NCBI RefSeq assembly: GCF_027497195.1
Contig: NZ_CP114905.1
Coordinates: forward strand, 5,777,001 to 5,841,000
Direction: 5' to 3'
Source: Streptomyces sp. WMMC500
GTDB lineage: Bacteria; Actinomycetota; Actinomycetes; Streptomycetales; Streptomycetaceae
DNA length: 64,000 nucleotides
In this document: positions 1 through 9,424 of the stretch, in pieces
Position numbering within the stretch: position 1 is the stretch's first letter
Layout: every line of letters starts with the position of its first letter
Notes under the pieces: model-generated
Told to the model about the DNA's origin: nothing
Database searches by the model: none
What the model saw: only the letters and a program-made list of their open reading frames with translations
Translations under genes and position numbers: made by a program

Positions 1-1023
1 ACCGCCGGGGCCGTCGGTCCTGACGGCTCGGTGTGGATCGGCGAACGCGCCGGCGCCGTGCGGGTGCTCGACGACCAGGGTCTGAGCGAGCCGGTCGTCG
101 ACATCACCGGTGAGACCACCACCGACGGCGAGCGCGGGATCGCCGACATCGCGTTCAACCCCGACTTCACGCGCTTCTACCTGTCGTACACCGACATCGA
201 CGGTCACAGCACCGTCGACGAGTTCGACGTGGTCGACGGCGAGGTGCGGGAGGACACCCGGCGCACCGTCCTCTTCCAGGAACAGCCGGGCCCCGCGCAC
301 AACTCCGGCCACATCGCCTTCGGCCCCGACGGAATGTTCTACATCTCCCTCGGCGACGGCGACTTCTCGCTGGAAGGCGATCCGTACGACAACGGCCAGA
401 ACCTCGGCACCCTGCTGGGCAAGGTGCTGCGGATCGACCTCGACGCCGGTGACCCGTACGGGATTCCGCCGGACAACCCGTTCGTCGACGTCCCCGGTGC
501 CCGCGGCGAGATATGGGCGTACGGCCTGCGCAACCCGTGGCAGTTCTCCTTCGACGCCGCGAACGGCGACATGTGGCTCGGCGACGTGGGCCACCTGGAG
601 CGCGAAGAGATCAACCTCGCCCCCGCCGGAGTGGGCGGCCAGAACTACGGCTGGCCCCTCATGGAGGCGACCCGCCCGCACCGGGGCACGGAACCGGCCG
701 ACCACAGCCCGCCGGTGCACGAATGGCAGCACGGTCTGAGCGGCGTCTGCGACTCGGTCACCGCCGGCTTCGCCTACCGGGGCGACGACATCCCGGATCT
801 GCAGGGCTCGTTCGTGTTCGCCGACTACTGCAGCGGCGATCTGCAGGCCCTGGAGACGCAGAACGGCCAGGTGACCGAGGTGCTCGACCTCGGCGCCAAC
901 GCCGGCTGGGTGAGCACGTTCGTGCAGGGGCTCGACAACGAGCTGTACGTGTTCGACATGGGCGGCTTCGGCGGCGGCGGGGGCACACCCTCCGGCTCCG
1001 TCTACCGCATCGGTCCCGCCTGA
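1..1023 (+). CDS. PQQ-dependent sugar dehydrogenase-like beta-propeller protein, 5' end missing
   Basis: C-terminal 340 codons of a glucose/sorbosone dehydrogenase family protein. The reading frame is open at base 1, so the start and any signal peptide lie outside the window. Family features visible are SGHIAFGPDGMFYISLGDG, the GLRNPWQFSFD motif and GGQNYGWPLMEA, which belong to the six-bladed propeller that binds PQQ in characterised members. Actinobacterial members are usually secreted or lipoprotein-anchored; that cannot be checked here. The protein ends in a Gly-rich stretch followed by SVYRIGPA. It is convergent with the EamA gene, with 76 bp between stops. The substrate is unknown. Confidence 0.85.
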   Translation, partial: TAGAVGPDGSVWIGERAGAVRVLDDQGLSEPVVDITGETTTDGERGIADIAFNPDFTRFYLSYTDIDGHSTVDEFDVVDGEVREDTRRTVLFQEQPGPAHNSGHIAFGPDGMFYISLGDGDFSLEGDPYDNGQNLGTLLGKVLRIDLDAGDPYGIPPDNPFVDVPGARGEIWAYGLRNPWQFSFDAANGDMWLGDVGHLEREEINLAPAGVGGQNYGWPLMEATRPHRGTEPADHSPPVHEWQHGLSGVCDSVTAGFAYRGDDIPDLQGSFVFADYCSGDLQALETQNGQVTEVLDLGANAGWVSTFVQGLDNELYVFDMGGFGGGGGTPSGSVYRIGPA

Positions 1024-1099
1024 CGGCACCCGGTCGGGCGCCGCGGTTCGCCGTCACGTTCCGGCGGCGCACCGCGGCGCACCCCGGGCACCCCGCCCG

Positions 1100-1951
1100 C
1101 TACGCCGGAAGCAGAACCAGCGCGATCCCCGCCAGCATCAGGCACGCCCCCGCGATCCGCGGCCCACCGAACCGCTCCTTGAGGAACACCGCCCCGATGG
1201 CCGCCCCCACCACGATGCTCGATTCGCGCAGCGCCGCTATCGGCGCCAGCGGGGCGCGCGTCTGCGCCCAGAGCACCAGCCCGTACGCCGTGATGGAGAT
1301 CGCCCCGCCCAGCAGGCCGCGTACCGCCACCGGCCCCAGCGTGCGCACCACCCCCGGGCCGCGCAGCACCAGCGCCGTCAGCGGGATCCACGGGCCCATC
1401 AGCAGCACCAGCCAGGCCGTGTAGCCCATCGCGCTGCCGGAGGCGCGGACGCCGACCCCGTCGACGATCGTGTACGCCGCGATGGCCAGGCCCGTCGCGA
1501 ACGCCGCGGCCAGGGCCGGCCAGTCGGGGCGGGTGTCCGCGCCGCGCAGCCCCCACAGGGCGATGCCGCTCAGGCCCGCGCACGCCACCGCGACGCCCGC
1601 GGTCTGCCACAGGCCCAGCCGCTCGTCGAGGAAGAGATGCGCGACGGCCGCGACGACGAGCGGGGCCGTGCCGCGGGCAATCGGGTAGACCTGCCCGAAG
1701 TCGCCCAGCCGGAACGACTGCATGAGCAGCGTCATGTACAGGAGGTGGACGGCGACCGAGGCCAGCAGCCACGGCCACGCGCCGGCCGCCGGGACCGGCA
1801 CGAAGAACACCGCGGTCCCCGCGATCAGCACGTCGCCCACGCCGATGAGCGCGAAGACGACCAACTGGTCCTTGAACCCGTGCGCGAGGGCGTTCCACGA
1901 GGCGTGCATCACGGCCGCCGCGAGGACCGCCGCGGCTATGAGGGGCGTCAC
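1100..1951 (-). CDS. EamA/DMT-superfamily membrane transporter
   Basis: 283-residue, very hydrophobic protein with about ten predicted membrane helices arranged as two EamA repeats, the layout of the drug/metabolite transporter superfamily. The N-terminus contains ASWNALAHGFKDQ, typical of the first repeat. The GTG start at 1951 overlaps the stop of the upstream YbaK-like gene (GTGA), so the two are translationally coupled. Family members export amino acids, nucleotides or drugs; the sequence does not reveal the substrate. No charged cytoplasmic domain is present. Confidence 0.85.
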   Translation of the reverse strand: MTPLIAAAVLAAAVMHASWNALAHGFKDQLVVFALIGVGDVLIAGTAVFFVPVPAAGAWPWLLASVAVHLLYMTLLMQSFRLGDFGQVYPIARGTAPLVVAAVAHLFLDERLGLWQTAGVAVACAGLSGIALWGLRGADTRPDWPALAAAFATGLAIAAYTIVDGVGVRASGSAMGYTAWLVLLMGPWIPLTALVLRGPGVVRTLGPVAVRGLLGGAISITAYGLVLWAQTRAPLAPIAALRESSIVVGAAIGAVFLKERFGGPRIAGACLMLAGIALVLLPA

Positions 1952-2442
1952 ACCCCCGGCTCGCGCACCTCGGCCACGTCGGCGACCCGCGCGCCCGCGT
2001 GCGCGACGAGGTCCTTGGGGGCGAGGGGGAACACGGTGTGCGGGTCGCCGGCGGCGGCCCAGACCTCGCCGTGGTCGAGGAGCCCGCGGTCGGCGAGGAC
2101 CGTCATGCGCGTCACGTGTCCGAAGGGCGGCACGCCGCCGATGGCGTACCCCGTGGCCTCGCGCACCACCGCCGCGTCCGCCCGGCGCACGACCGCGGCG
2201 CCCAGCTCGGCCCGTACGCGCTCGGTGTCCACCCGCGAGGCGCCGTCCATCAGGACGAGCACCGGTACGCCGTCCGCCGCGAAGATCAGGGACTTGACGA
2301 TCTGGCTCAGCTCGCAGCCGATGGCCTCCGCCGCCTGCGCCGCGGTGCGGGTGGCGGCGGGGAAGCGGCGTACCGGGACGCTCAGGCCGAGGTCGGCGAG
2401 GGCGGCGGCGAAGAGCGGGTGTGCGGTGTCGGCTGTCGTCAT
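1948..2442 (-). CDS. YbaK/EbsC-type aminoacyl-tRNA deacylase
   Basis: 164 residues forming a single YbaK/ProX editing domain, the fold that hydrolyses mischarged tRNAs such as Ala- or Cys-tRNA(Pro). Supporting segments are CELSQIVKSLIFAADG (with the conserved lysine), VLMDGASRVD and ATGYAIGGVPPFGH, the family's GGxxP loop. ATG at 2442 is preferred over an upstream in-frame GTG because MTTADTAHPLFAAAL matches the usual short N-terminus. The stop overlaps the GTG of the EamA transporter gene. tRNA specificity is not determined. Confidence 0.88.
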   Translation of the reverse strand: MTTADTAHPLFAAALADLGLSVPVRRFPAATRTAAQAAEAIGCELSQIVKSLIFAADGVPVLVLMDGASRVDTERVRAELGAAVVRRADAAVVREATGYAIGGVPPFGHVTRMTVLADRGLLDHGEVWAAAGDPHTVFPLAPKDLVAHAGARVADVAEVREPGV

Positions 2443-2537
2443 GCAGGTGACGTTAACGCCCGGTGTACGGGCCACGCGAACACATTCCGCGCCCCGGGAC
2501 CCGGCGCGTACGGGCCGGGCCCCGGGGGGCGTACGCC

Positions 2538-4274
2538 TCAGCCGCCGTGCGCCTCCAGCACGTCCCTCACCAGCGGGCCGGCGAACTCCCCGCCGTGCCC
2601 GATGTTCGGCACCGTGGCCGCCGCCGCCAGATCACCGCGGTACGCGGTGAACCAGGCGTCCGTCTCCTCCTGGCCGCCCATCTCCGCCGAACCCGTCTTC
2701 GCGCCCACCCCGGTCAGCCCGCTCATCGCCGCCGCCGCCGTCCCGGACGTCGCCGTCTCCTCCATCAGGGCCCGCAGCGACTCCGCCGTCGACGGCTTCA
2801 TCGTCTTCGGCGCGGTCGCGAACTGCCGCCCGTCGAACTCCTGCGGCACCAGGTACGGCTGCTTGAACACGCCGGCCTTCGCGGTCGCCGACACCGACGC
2901 CATCGTCAGCGGGTTCATCCGGACGCCGCCCTGGCCGATCAGCGACAGCGCCATCTCCACGCCGGACTGCACCGGCACCGACCCGTCGAAGGTACGCACG
3001 CCCGTCTGCCAGTTGAGCCCGATGCCGAAGACGTCCCGGGCCTGGTTCGTCAGGTCGTCGTTCTCCAGCTTCTCGGCCATCGAGATGAACGCGGTGTTGC
3101 AGGAGGCGGTGAAGGACTGCGCGAACGTGCCGCCCTCGATGGTGAACGAGTCGTCGCCGACGTTCTCGAACTCCCAGCCGCCGTAGGCCTTGTACCGGGG
3201 GCACGGGTGCGCCCTGTCGGGCGCGGCCAGACCCTTGTCCATGAGCATGGAGGCCGAGACGACCTTCATCGTCGAGCCGGGCGGCAGCGTGCCCTGCAGC
3301 GCGGTGTTGAAGCCGTTGCCGGTCTGGTTGGCGACGGCGAGCACCTCGCCGGTGCTGGGCCGCAGCGCCACCAGCGCCGCGCCGCCCTGCCTGGCGACGG
3401 CCGCCTCGGCGGTCTCCTGCACGTCCGCGTCCAGCGTCGTCTTCAGCGTGCCGGTCTTGGGCCTGGAGAGCTCCAGAAGCGTCTCGGGCGTGCCCGCCTT
3501 GTCGTCGTCGTCCTTCTCGCCCTTCTTCCTGCGGTCCTCGTCCCGCTTGGCGGGCTCCGTCCAGACCTTGACGCCCGCCTTGCCGCCAGCTTTCGCGCCG
3601 TAACGTTCGCGCAGGTCGGCGATGACGGGCACCAGCGAGGGGTACTTCTCGGGGTCGAGCTTGACGCCGTTGCGGTCCACCGCCCTGATCGGCGGCGCCT
3701 CGGTCGATCCCGTGCGCAGCCGCTCGCCCTCGGCGAGCTTGGGATGTATGACGGACGGATCCCAGGCGACCTCGACCTCGCCCGTCTTCTCGTCCCGTAC
3801 GACCTCGAGCGCCGAGTTGTACGCCCAGGGCTTGACGGTGTCCTCGAAGGTCACCACCGCGTCGACGCTGAACGGCACCTTCGTGCCCTGCGGCCGGCCG
3901 GGCGTCAACTTGACCTGCTCCACGCCGGCGTCCTTGCGGTAGGAGGTGAGGCCGGCGAGGGCCGCCTTCCTGTCGTCGGTCATCCCGGCCGCGGTCTGGG
4001 TGCTGTCGCCCGCCCAGGCGGCCAGGAAGTCCGCGGCGGCCTCGGCGGCCTCCTTGGGTCCTGGCGGCCCGGTCTTCACCGGATCGGATGAGGCCGGCGC
4101 CGACAGGGTGTTGCCGGCGCCTTCCGTCTCGTCGTCCTCCAGGAGGCTGTACGCGCCGAACCCCGCCGCGCCGACGACCGCGGCACCGACTCCGACGACT
4201 ACTGCGATCCGGGTGCGCGTCGCTCGCGTCGACGCACCTGATCCGGCGCGTCTGCGCCGGTGGCTGCCCGCCAT
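2538..4274 (-). CDS. Class B penicillin-binding protein (transpeptidase) with NTF2-like N-terminal domain
   Basis: 578-residue membrane-anchored D,D-transpeptidase of peptidoglycan synthesis. After a basic N-terminus there is one transmembrane helix (about residues 22-45), a MecA-N/NTF2-like domain (about 70-200) and the transpeptidase domain. All three penicillin-binding motifs are present: PGSTMKVV (SxxK), SCNTAF (SxN) and AKTGSAE (KTG). A lysine/aspartate-rich insert separates the domains. ATG at 4274 has an AGGGAG ribosome site; an in-frame ATG at 4307 lacks a good one. Streptomyces carry several such PBPs linked to sporulation septation or elongation; the specific role is not shown here. 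Confidence 0.9.
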   Translation of the reverse strand: MAGSHRRRRAGSGASTRATRTRIAVVVGVGAAVVGAAGFGAYSLLEDDETEGAGNTLSAPASSDPVKTGPPGPKEAAEAAADFLAAWAGDSTQTAAGMTDDRKAALAGLTSYRKDAGVEQVKLTPGRPQGTKVPFSVDAVVTFEDTVKPWAYNSALEVVRDEKTGEVEVAWDPSVIHPKLAEGERLRTGSTEAPPIRAVDRNGVKLDPEKYPSLVPVIADLRERYGAKAGGKAGVKVWTEPAKRDEDRRKKGEKDDDDKAGTPETLLELSRPKTGTLKTTLDADVQETAEAAVARQGGAALVALRPSTGEVLAVANQTGNGFNTALQGTLPPGSTMKVVSASMLMDKGLAAPDRAHPCPRYKAYGGWEFENVGDDSFTIEGGTFAQSFTASCNTAFISMAEKLENDDLTNQARDVFGIGLNWQTGVRTFDGSVPVQSGVEMALSLIGQGGVRMNPLTMASVSATAKAGVFKQPYLVPQEFDGRQFATAPKTMKPSTAESLRALMEETATSGTAAAAMSGLTGVGAKTGSAEMGGQEETDAWFTAYRGDLAAAATVPNIGHGGEFAGPLVRDVLEAHGG

Positions 4275-4371
4275 CTGCCGTGCTCCCTCTGCGCGCCCCG
4301 AGACCATGTCGACCCTGCGTCAAGCACATTAAGCCACCTGCCGCACCGGCGCCCACCCGTGGTGGCGGCGC

Positions 4372-6120
4372 TCAGACCCAACTCCCCAGCCACATGCGCG
4401 CCTCCCAGGCGTCGCGCGTGAGGGTCTCGCCCGTGTAGATCGGCCAGAAGTAGATGAAGTTCCACAGGACGAGCAGGACGAGCACCCCCGCGGCGACCAC
4501 GCCCGCCGCCCTGCGCCATTCGGTGGGCTGGGCCGGGCCCGGGCCATCGGCGGACGTGCCCGTGCCCGTGAGCGCGGCGGTGCCGGCGCGGGCCATCGCG
4601 CCGAGCATCATCGTCACCGCCAGACACAGGTACGGGACGAAGACGACGGCGTAGAAGAGGAAGATCGTGCGCTCCTGGTAGAAGAGCCACGGGACCCAGC
4701 CGGCCGCGACGCCGCACAGGATCGCGCCCGCGCGCCAGTCGCGGCGCAGGCCCCAGCGGTAGAGCGCGTAGACCACGGCCGCGACGCCCAGCCACCACAG
4801 CAGCGGGGTGCCCAGGGCCAGGACCTCGCGGGCGCAGTTCTCCGTCGCGTCGGCGGGGCAGCCGTCCTCGCCGGGGCGGGGGTCGTCCCAGAAGTACGAC
4901 ACGGGCCGGCCCACCACGGGCCAGCTCCACGGGTTGGAGTCGTAGGTGTGGCCGGAGTCGAGGTTGACGTGGAACCTGTAGACCACCGCGTGGTAGTGCC
5001 ACAGGCTGCGCACGGCATCGGGGACGAACGGGAACGCGGTGTCGCGGTCCTCGGCCCAGCCGCGGAAGTAGCCGTTGTCGGAGGTGAACCAGCCGGTCCA
5101 GGAGGCGACGTAGACGGCCGCGGCCACCGGCACCGTGGAGAGGAACGCCGGCACGACGTCGAGGCGCAGTGCGCGCGCGTACGGGCGGCGGGATCCGGCC
5201 GTACGGCGTGCGCCCGCGTCCCACACCACCGTCAGCAGGCCGAACGCGGCGAGGATGAACAGCGCGTTCCACTTGGTGCCCAGCGCGAGGCCCATGCACA
5301 CGCCGGCGGCGAGCCGCCACGGCCGCGCCCCGAGCCGCAGCCCGGAGGCCACCGCGTCGTCCGGCCGCCCCGCGGGCAGCGCGGCGGCCAGCCGTTCGCG
5401 TGCCCGGTCCCGGTCCACCAGCAGGCAGCCGAACGCCGCCAGCACCCAGAACATCAGCACCAGGTCGAGCAGCGCCGTGCGGCTCATCACGAAGTGCAGC
5501 CCGTCCACCGCCATCAGCAGCCCCGCCAGACAGCCGAGGAGCGTCGAGCGGAACAGCCGGCGGCCGATGCGGCACAGCAAGAGCACCGACAGCGTGCCGA
5601 GCAGGGCGACGACGAAGCGCCAGCCGAAGGGGTCGAGGCCGAACGCCCACTCGCCGAGAGCGATCATCCACTTGCCGACGGGCGGGTGGACGACATAGCC
5701 GGGGTCGTCGCTGAGCGGGATGACCTGCGGGTCGTCGAGCAGCTTGTCGTTGGCGTCCTTGGGCCAACTGCCCTCGTAGCCGAGCTGCAGCAGCGACCAG
5801 GCGTCCTTCGCGTAGTACGTCTCGTCGAATATCACAGCGCGCGGGCTGCTCAGGTTCACGAACCGCAGCACCCCGGCGAAGAGCGCCACGAGCAGCGGCC
5901 CGCCCCACGCGCTCAGCCGCGCGACCCGCGCCGCCGTCGCCGCGGGCACCCCGGCCACCTGCAGCAGCCGCGCCCCGGAGCGCCGGTACGGCGGCACCAG
6001 CCGCTCCGTGACGCCGGGCTCGCGCCGGGGCACGTACCCGAACGCGCGAAGCCGCCGCTGCCACGCGGGGGCGGGCGCGGACCGGCTCTGCGCGGGCTGC
6101 GTCACGGTGTCACTGCTCAC
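4372..6120 (-). CDS. pmt: Polyprenyl-phosphate-mannose protein O-mannosyltransferase (PMT family)
   Basis: 582-residue integral membrane glycosyltransferase of the GT39/PMT family. In actinomycetes it transfers mannose from polyprenyl-phosphate-mannose to Ser/Thr of secreted proteins. The family landmark FDETYYAKDAWSLLQ contains the acidic residues of the first extracytoplasmic loop, and HPPVGKWMIALGEW follows. The C-terminal half has repeated hydrophobic helices ending in FIYFWPIYTGE, typical of PMT ends. GTG at 6120 is chosen because the frame upstream runs into the divergent rsmI promoter region and AGGATGGG precedes it. Divergent from rsmI with 175 bp between starts. Confidence 0.93.
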   Translation of the reverse strand: MSSDTVTQPAQSRSAPAPAWQRRLRAFGYVPRREPGVTERLVPPYRRSGARLLQVAGVPAATAARVARLSAWGGPLLVALFAGVLRFVNLSSPRAVIFDETYYAKDAWSLLQLGYEGSWPKDANDKLLDDPQVIPLSDDPGYVVHPPVGKWMIALGEWAFGLDPFGWRFVVALLGTLSVLLLCRIGRRLFRSTLLGCLAGLLMAVDGLHFVMSRTALLDLVLMFWVLAAFGCLLVDRDRARERLAAALPAGRPDDAVASGLRLGARPWRLAAGVCMGLALGTKWNALFILAAFGLLTVVWDAGARRTAGSRRPYARALRLDVVPAFLSTVPVAAAVYVASWTGWFTSDNGYFRGWAEDRDTAFPFVPDAVRSLWHYHAVVYRFHVNLDSGHTYDSNPWSWPVVGRPVSYFWDDPRPGEDGCPADATENCAREVLALGTPLLWWLGVAAVVYALYRWGLRRDWRAGAILCGVAAGWVPWLFYQERTIFLFYAVVFVPYLCLAVTMMLGAMARAGTAALTGTGTSADGPGPAQPTEWRRAAGVVAAGVLVLLVLWNFIYFWPIYTGETLTRDAWEARMWLGSWV

Positions 6121-6295
6121 GGGGGCCCATCCTAGGTGTGCCCGCCCGCGGCGCAGGCGGGCCGATCCGCACCGGCGCGCACGGCCCGTACGCCGGCCGC
6201 GCCCGCCTCGCGGGCCGTGGCGGCCGGCGTGGCAGTATGAAAGGTCGCCGAAGGCACCCGTGGCCTTGACGCAACATGGTGAAGATGCAGGTGAG

Positions 6296-7159
6296 ATGAC
6301 GGTGACAGGACTCCTCGTACTGGCGGGCACGCCCATCGGCGACCCCGCCGACGCCCCGCCGCGGCTGGCGGCCGAGCTGGCCGCCGCGGACGTCATCGCC
6401 GCCGAGGACACCCGCCGGCTGCGCCGGCTGACGCAGGCGCTCGGGGTGCAACCGACGGCCCGCGTCGTGTCGTACTTCGAGGGCAACGAGAGCGCCCGTA
6501 CCCCCGACCTCGTCGAGGAACTGGCCGGCGGCGCGCGCGTGCTGCTGGTCACCGACGCCGGCATGCCCTCCGTCTCCGACCCCGGCTACCGCCTCGTCGC
6601 CGCCGCCGTACGGCGCGGCATCACCGTCACCGCCGCGCCCGGCCCGTCCGCGGTGCTGGCGGCGCTCGCGGTCTCGGCGCTGCCGGTGGACCGGTTCTGC
6701 TTCGAGGGCTTCCTGCCGCGCAAGCCGGGGGAGCGGCTGGCGCGGCTGCGCGAGGCCGCGGCCGAGCGGCGCACCCTGGTGTACTTCGAGGCCCCGCACC
6801 GGCTCGCCGGCAGCCTGGTGGCGATGGCCGGCGTCTTCGGCGAGGACCGCAGGGCCGCCGTGTGCCGGGAGCTGACCAAGACGTACGAGGAGGTCAGGCG
6901 CGGCCCGCTGAAGGAACTGGCGGACTGGGCGGCCGACGGCGTGCGCGGCGAGGTCACGGTGGTGGTGGAGGGCGCCGCCGAGGCGGACCGCGAGCGGCCG
7001 GACGCCACGGAGCTGGCCCGCCGGGTCACCGTCCGTGAGGAGGCGGGAGAGGCGCGCAAGGAGGCCATCGCGGCGGTCGCCCGGGACGCGGGGGTACCCA
7101 AGCGCGAGGTGTTCGATGCGGTGGTGGCCGCGAAAAACTCGGCAAACAACTCTGTGTAG
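6296..7159 (+). CDS. rsmI: 16S rRNA (cytidine(1402)-2'-O)-methyltransferase RsmI
   Basis: 287-residue tetrapyrrole-methylase-fold enzyme that 2'-O-methylates C1402 in the decoding centre of 16S rRNA using SAM. Diagnostic stretches are LVLAGTPIGDP at the N-terminus, AAEDTRRLRRL, LVTDAGMPSVSDPGY, APGPSAVLAALAVS and CFEGFLPRKPGERL, in the family order. The C-terminal helical domain ends with GVPKREVFDAVVAAK. ATG at 6296 follows GCAGGTGAG. An AT-rich stretch follows the stop codon and separates it from the next gene. Confidence 0.96.
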   Translation: MTVTGLLVLAGTPIGDPADAPPRLAAELAAADVIAAEDTRRLRRLTQALGVQPTARVVSYFEGNESARTPDLVEELAGGARVLLVTDAGMPSVSDPGYRLVAAAVRRGITVTAAPGPSAVLAALAVSALPVDRFCFEGFLPRKPGERLARLREAAAERRTLVYFEAPHRLAGSLVAMAGVFGEDRRAAVCRELTKTYEEVRRGPLKELADWAADGVRGEVTVVVEGAAEADRERPDATELARRVTVREEAGEARKEAIAAVARDAGVPKREVFDAVVAAKNSANNSV

Positions 7160-7248
7160 TCGAATCAAAACTCCTTCAATTGATGGTATTGACGGCTGCG
7201 GCCGGTGCCCGATGGGTGTCCACTGGAATAGGGGATGCGTTCCGGTGA

Positions 7249-7269
7249 CTTGTCCCTCACATGGACAAG
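7249..7269 (+). promoter_or_regulatory. Hairpin directly in front of the ribosome-binding site of the zinc ribbon gene
   Basis: Perfect 7-bp inverted repeat CTTGTCC / GGACAAG with a 7-nt loop. Its last G overlaps the AGGAG ribosome site of the gene starting at 7281. It could control translation initiation or stabilise the mRNA 5' end. This is inferred from structure only; the promoter is not identified. Confidence 0.45.
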
Positions 7270-7280
7270 AGGAGCTGCCG

Positions 7281-7544
7281 ATGTCCGAGCCCGAGCCAGT
7301 GACAGAGTCGTATGCCTTCGCCTGCATGATGTGCGGGCACGGCTGGGAACAGACCTACGAGATACACCACCACGTCGACGCGAAGGGCCGTCCCTTCGTC
7401 ACGTACCACACCGGCGGGGAGCGGGTGCCCTCGCCGCTCACCCGGCCCACGTGCCTGAACTGCGGCGAGCACGTCGTACGGATCATGCGTGCCGGCCAGG
7501 TCCGGTCCGTCGAGTCGGTGCGGCAGCGGTCCCGCCGCGACTGA
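7281..7544 (+). CDS. Small zinc-ribbon protein of unknown function
   Basis: 87-residue soluble protein with two CxxC knuckles, CMMC near residue 15 and CLNC near residue 61, the spacing of a zinc ribbon. The rest is charged, with YEIHHHVDAKGRP between the knuckles and an Arg-rich tail. ATG at 7281 has the GGAG site at the proper distance. The protein resembles small conserved actinobacterial zinc-ribbon proteins without assigned roles. It lies between rsmI and tatD and may be separately transcribed, since AT-rich sequence precedes it. Confidence 0.8.
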   Translation: MSEPEPVTESYAFACMMCGHGWEQTYEIHHHVDAKGRPFVTYHTGGERVPSPLTRPTCLNCGEHVVRIMRAGQVRSVESVRQRSRRD

Positions 7545-7607
7545 CCCCGCGGGGGATTCCACCCGCCCCGCACGGCGTTGTCGTACCGGGCCAGTAGAGT
7601 CCCCGGC

Positions 7608-8534
7608 ATGGGTCAGCACACCTCCGGCGGCGCGGGCGCGACGTCCGCGCCGCCGCCGCCCGAGCCGCTCGGCCACCCCGCGGCGGACTCGCACACGCAC
7701 CTCGACATGCAGGACGGCACGGTCGCCGAGGCGGTGGCCGCGGCCGCCCGGGTGGGCGTCACCACGCTCATCCAGGTGGGCTGTGACCTGGAGCGCTCCC
7801 GCTGGTCCGCGGAGACCGCCGCGGCGCACGACGCCGTGTGGGCGACGGTCGCCCTGCACCCCAACGAGGCCCCGCGGCTCGGGGCCGGCCTGGACGACGC
7901 CCTCGACGGGATCGACGCGCTCGCCGCGCTGCCGCAGGTTCTCGGCGTCGGCGAAACCGGCCTCGACTATTACCGGACGGGCCCCGAGGGCGTCGCCGCG
8001 CAGCAGCACTCCTTCCGCCGCCATATCGAGATGGCAAAACGCCGGCAAAAAGCCCTCGTCATTCACGACCGGGAAGCGCACGAGGACGTGCTGCGCATTC
8101 TTGAGGAAGAAGGGGCGCCGGAGCGCGTGGTATTCCACTGCTATTCCGGCGACGCGGCGATGGCCGAAATCTGCGCGCAAAACGGCTACTTCATGTCCTT
8201 CGCGGGGAACGTGACCTTCAAGAACGCGGGGCGGTTGCGCGAGGCGGTGGCCGTGGCGCCCGCGGACCTGCTGCTCGTCGAGACGGACGCACCCTTCCTG
8301 ACGCCGATGCCGTACCGGGGCCGCCCCAACGCGCCGTATCTGATTCCGGTCACGCTGCGGGCGATGGCCGAGACGCGCGGCACGGACCCCGACGAACTGG
8401 CCGCGGCCGTCGCGGCGAACACCGCGCGCGCTTTCGGCTACGACCCGGCAGGCCCCCTGGCCCCGGCAGCCCCGGCCGCCCCCCTCGCCTCGCCGGAAGG
8501 ACGCCGCGACGGAGGGCATAACCTGGAGCGGTGA
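7608..8534 (+). CDS. tatD: TatD family metal-dependent deoxyribonuclease
   Basis: 308-residue TIM-barrel hydrolase. Metal-binding motifs are in order: ADSHTHLDM (HxH), [11 protein letters not shown] with the conserved Glu, [15 protein letters not shown] and [11 protein letters not shown] with the C-terminal Asp. The family processes DNA 3' ends, and in many bacteria tatD precedes rsmA as here. ATG at 7608 gives a Gly/Pro-rich N-terminal extension of about 25 residues. An internal patch (about 7950-8190) uses many A/T-ending codons (AAA, CAA, GAA, ATT, TAT), unlike the flanking sequence. The stop overlaps the rsmA GTG. Confidence 0.93.
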   Translation: MGQHTSGGAGATSAPPPPEPLGHPAADSHTHLDMQDGTVAEAVAAAARVGVTTLIQVGCDLERSRWSAETAAAHDAVWATVALHPNEAPRLGAGLDDALDGIDALAALPQVLGVGETGLDYYRTGPEGVAAQQHSFRRHIEMAKRRQKALVIHDREAHEDVLRILEEEGAPERVVFHCYSGDAAMAEICAQNGYFMSFAGNVTFKNAGRLREAVAVAPADLLLVETDAPFLTPMPYRGRPNAPYLIPVTLRAMAETRGTDPDELAAAVAANTARAFGYDPAGPLAPAAPAAPLASPEGRRDGGHNLER

Positions 8535-9424
8535 GCGCCCCCACCGGCGAGCCGGACCCGCTGCTCGGCCCCGCGGACGTCCGCGAGCTGGCGGCGGCCC
8601 TCGGCGTACGCCCCACCAAGCAGCGCGGCCAGAACTTCGTCATCGACCCCAACACCGTCCGCCGCATCGTGCGCGCCGCCGGCGTGCGGCCGGACGACGT
8701 CGTGGTCGAGATCGGCCCCGGCCTCGGCTCGCTCACCCTCGCCCTGCTCCAGGCGGCCGCCCACGTCACCGCCGTCGAGGTCGACGACGTGCTCGCCGCC
8801 GCCCTCCCCGCGACCGTACGGGCCCGGCTGCCGCGGCGCGCGGAGCACTTCGCGCTCGTGCACGCAGACGCGCTGCGGATCGCCGACCTGCCGGGCCCGC
8901 CGCCGACCGCGCTGGTGGCCAACCTCCCGTACAACGTGGCCGTGCCAGTCCTGCTGCACATGCTGGCCACCTTCCCCGGCATCGCACGCACCCTCGTCAT
9001 GGTGCAGGCCGAGGTCGCCGACCGGCTCGCCGCCGCCCCCGGCTCGAAGGTCTACGGCGTGCCGTCGCTGAAGGCCGCCTGGTACGCCGACGTCAGGCGG
9101 GCCGGCGCCATCGGTCGCACCGTCTTCTGGCCCGCGCCGAACGTCGACTCCGGGCTCGTCTCCCTCACCCGCCGCGAGCCGCCCGCGACCACCGCCACCC
9201 GGACCGAGGTCTTCGCGGCCGTCGACGCCGCCTTCGCCCAGCGCCGCAAGACCCTGCGCGCGGCGCTCACCGGCTGGGCCGGCTCGGCGCCCGCCGCCGA
9301 GGCCGCGCTGCGCGCCGCGGGCGTCTCGCCGCAGGCTCGCGGCGAGTCGCTGACCATCGAGGACTTCGCGCGGATCGCGGAGTCCCGGCACCGGACCGCC
9401 ACCACGAGGAGCAGCACGCCGTGA
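8531..9424 (+). CDS. rsmA: 16S rRNA (adenine(1518/1519)-N6)-dimethyltransferase
   Basis: 297-residue KsgA-type methyltransferase that dimethylates two adjacent adenines near the 3' end of 16S rRNA. The N-terminal [17 protein letters not shown], the SAM motif [15 protein letters not shown] and the catalytic NLPYNVAVP (NLPY) are all intact. The C-terminal region includes [12 protein letters not shown]. The GTG start overlaps the tatD stop and its own stop overlaps the ispE GTG, so tatD-rsmA-ispE form a translationally coupled string. Confidence 0.96.
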   Translation: MSAPTGEPDPLLGPADVRELAAALGVRPTKQRGQNFVIDPNTVRRIVRAAGVRPDDVVVEIGPGLGSLTLALLQAAAHVTAVEVDDVLAAALPATVRARLPRRAEHFALVHADALRIADLPGPPPTALVANLPYNVAVPVLLHMLATFPGIARTLVMVQAEVADRLAAAPGSKVYGVPSLKAAWYADVRRAGAIGRTVFWPAPNVDSGLVSLTRREPPATTATRTEVFAAVDAAFAQRRKTLRAALTGWAGSAPAAEAALRAAGVSPQARGESLTIEDFARIAESRHRTATTRSSTP

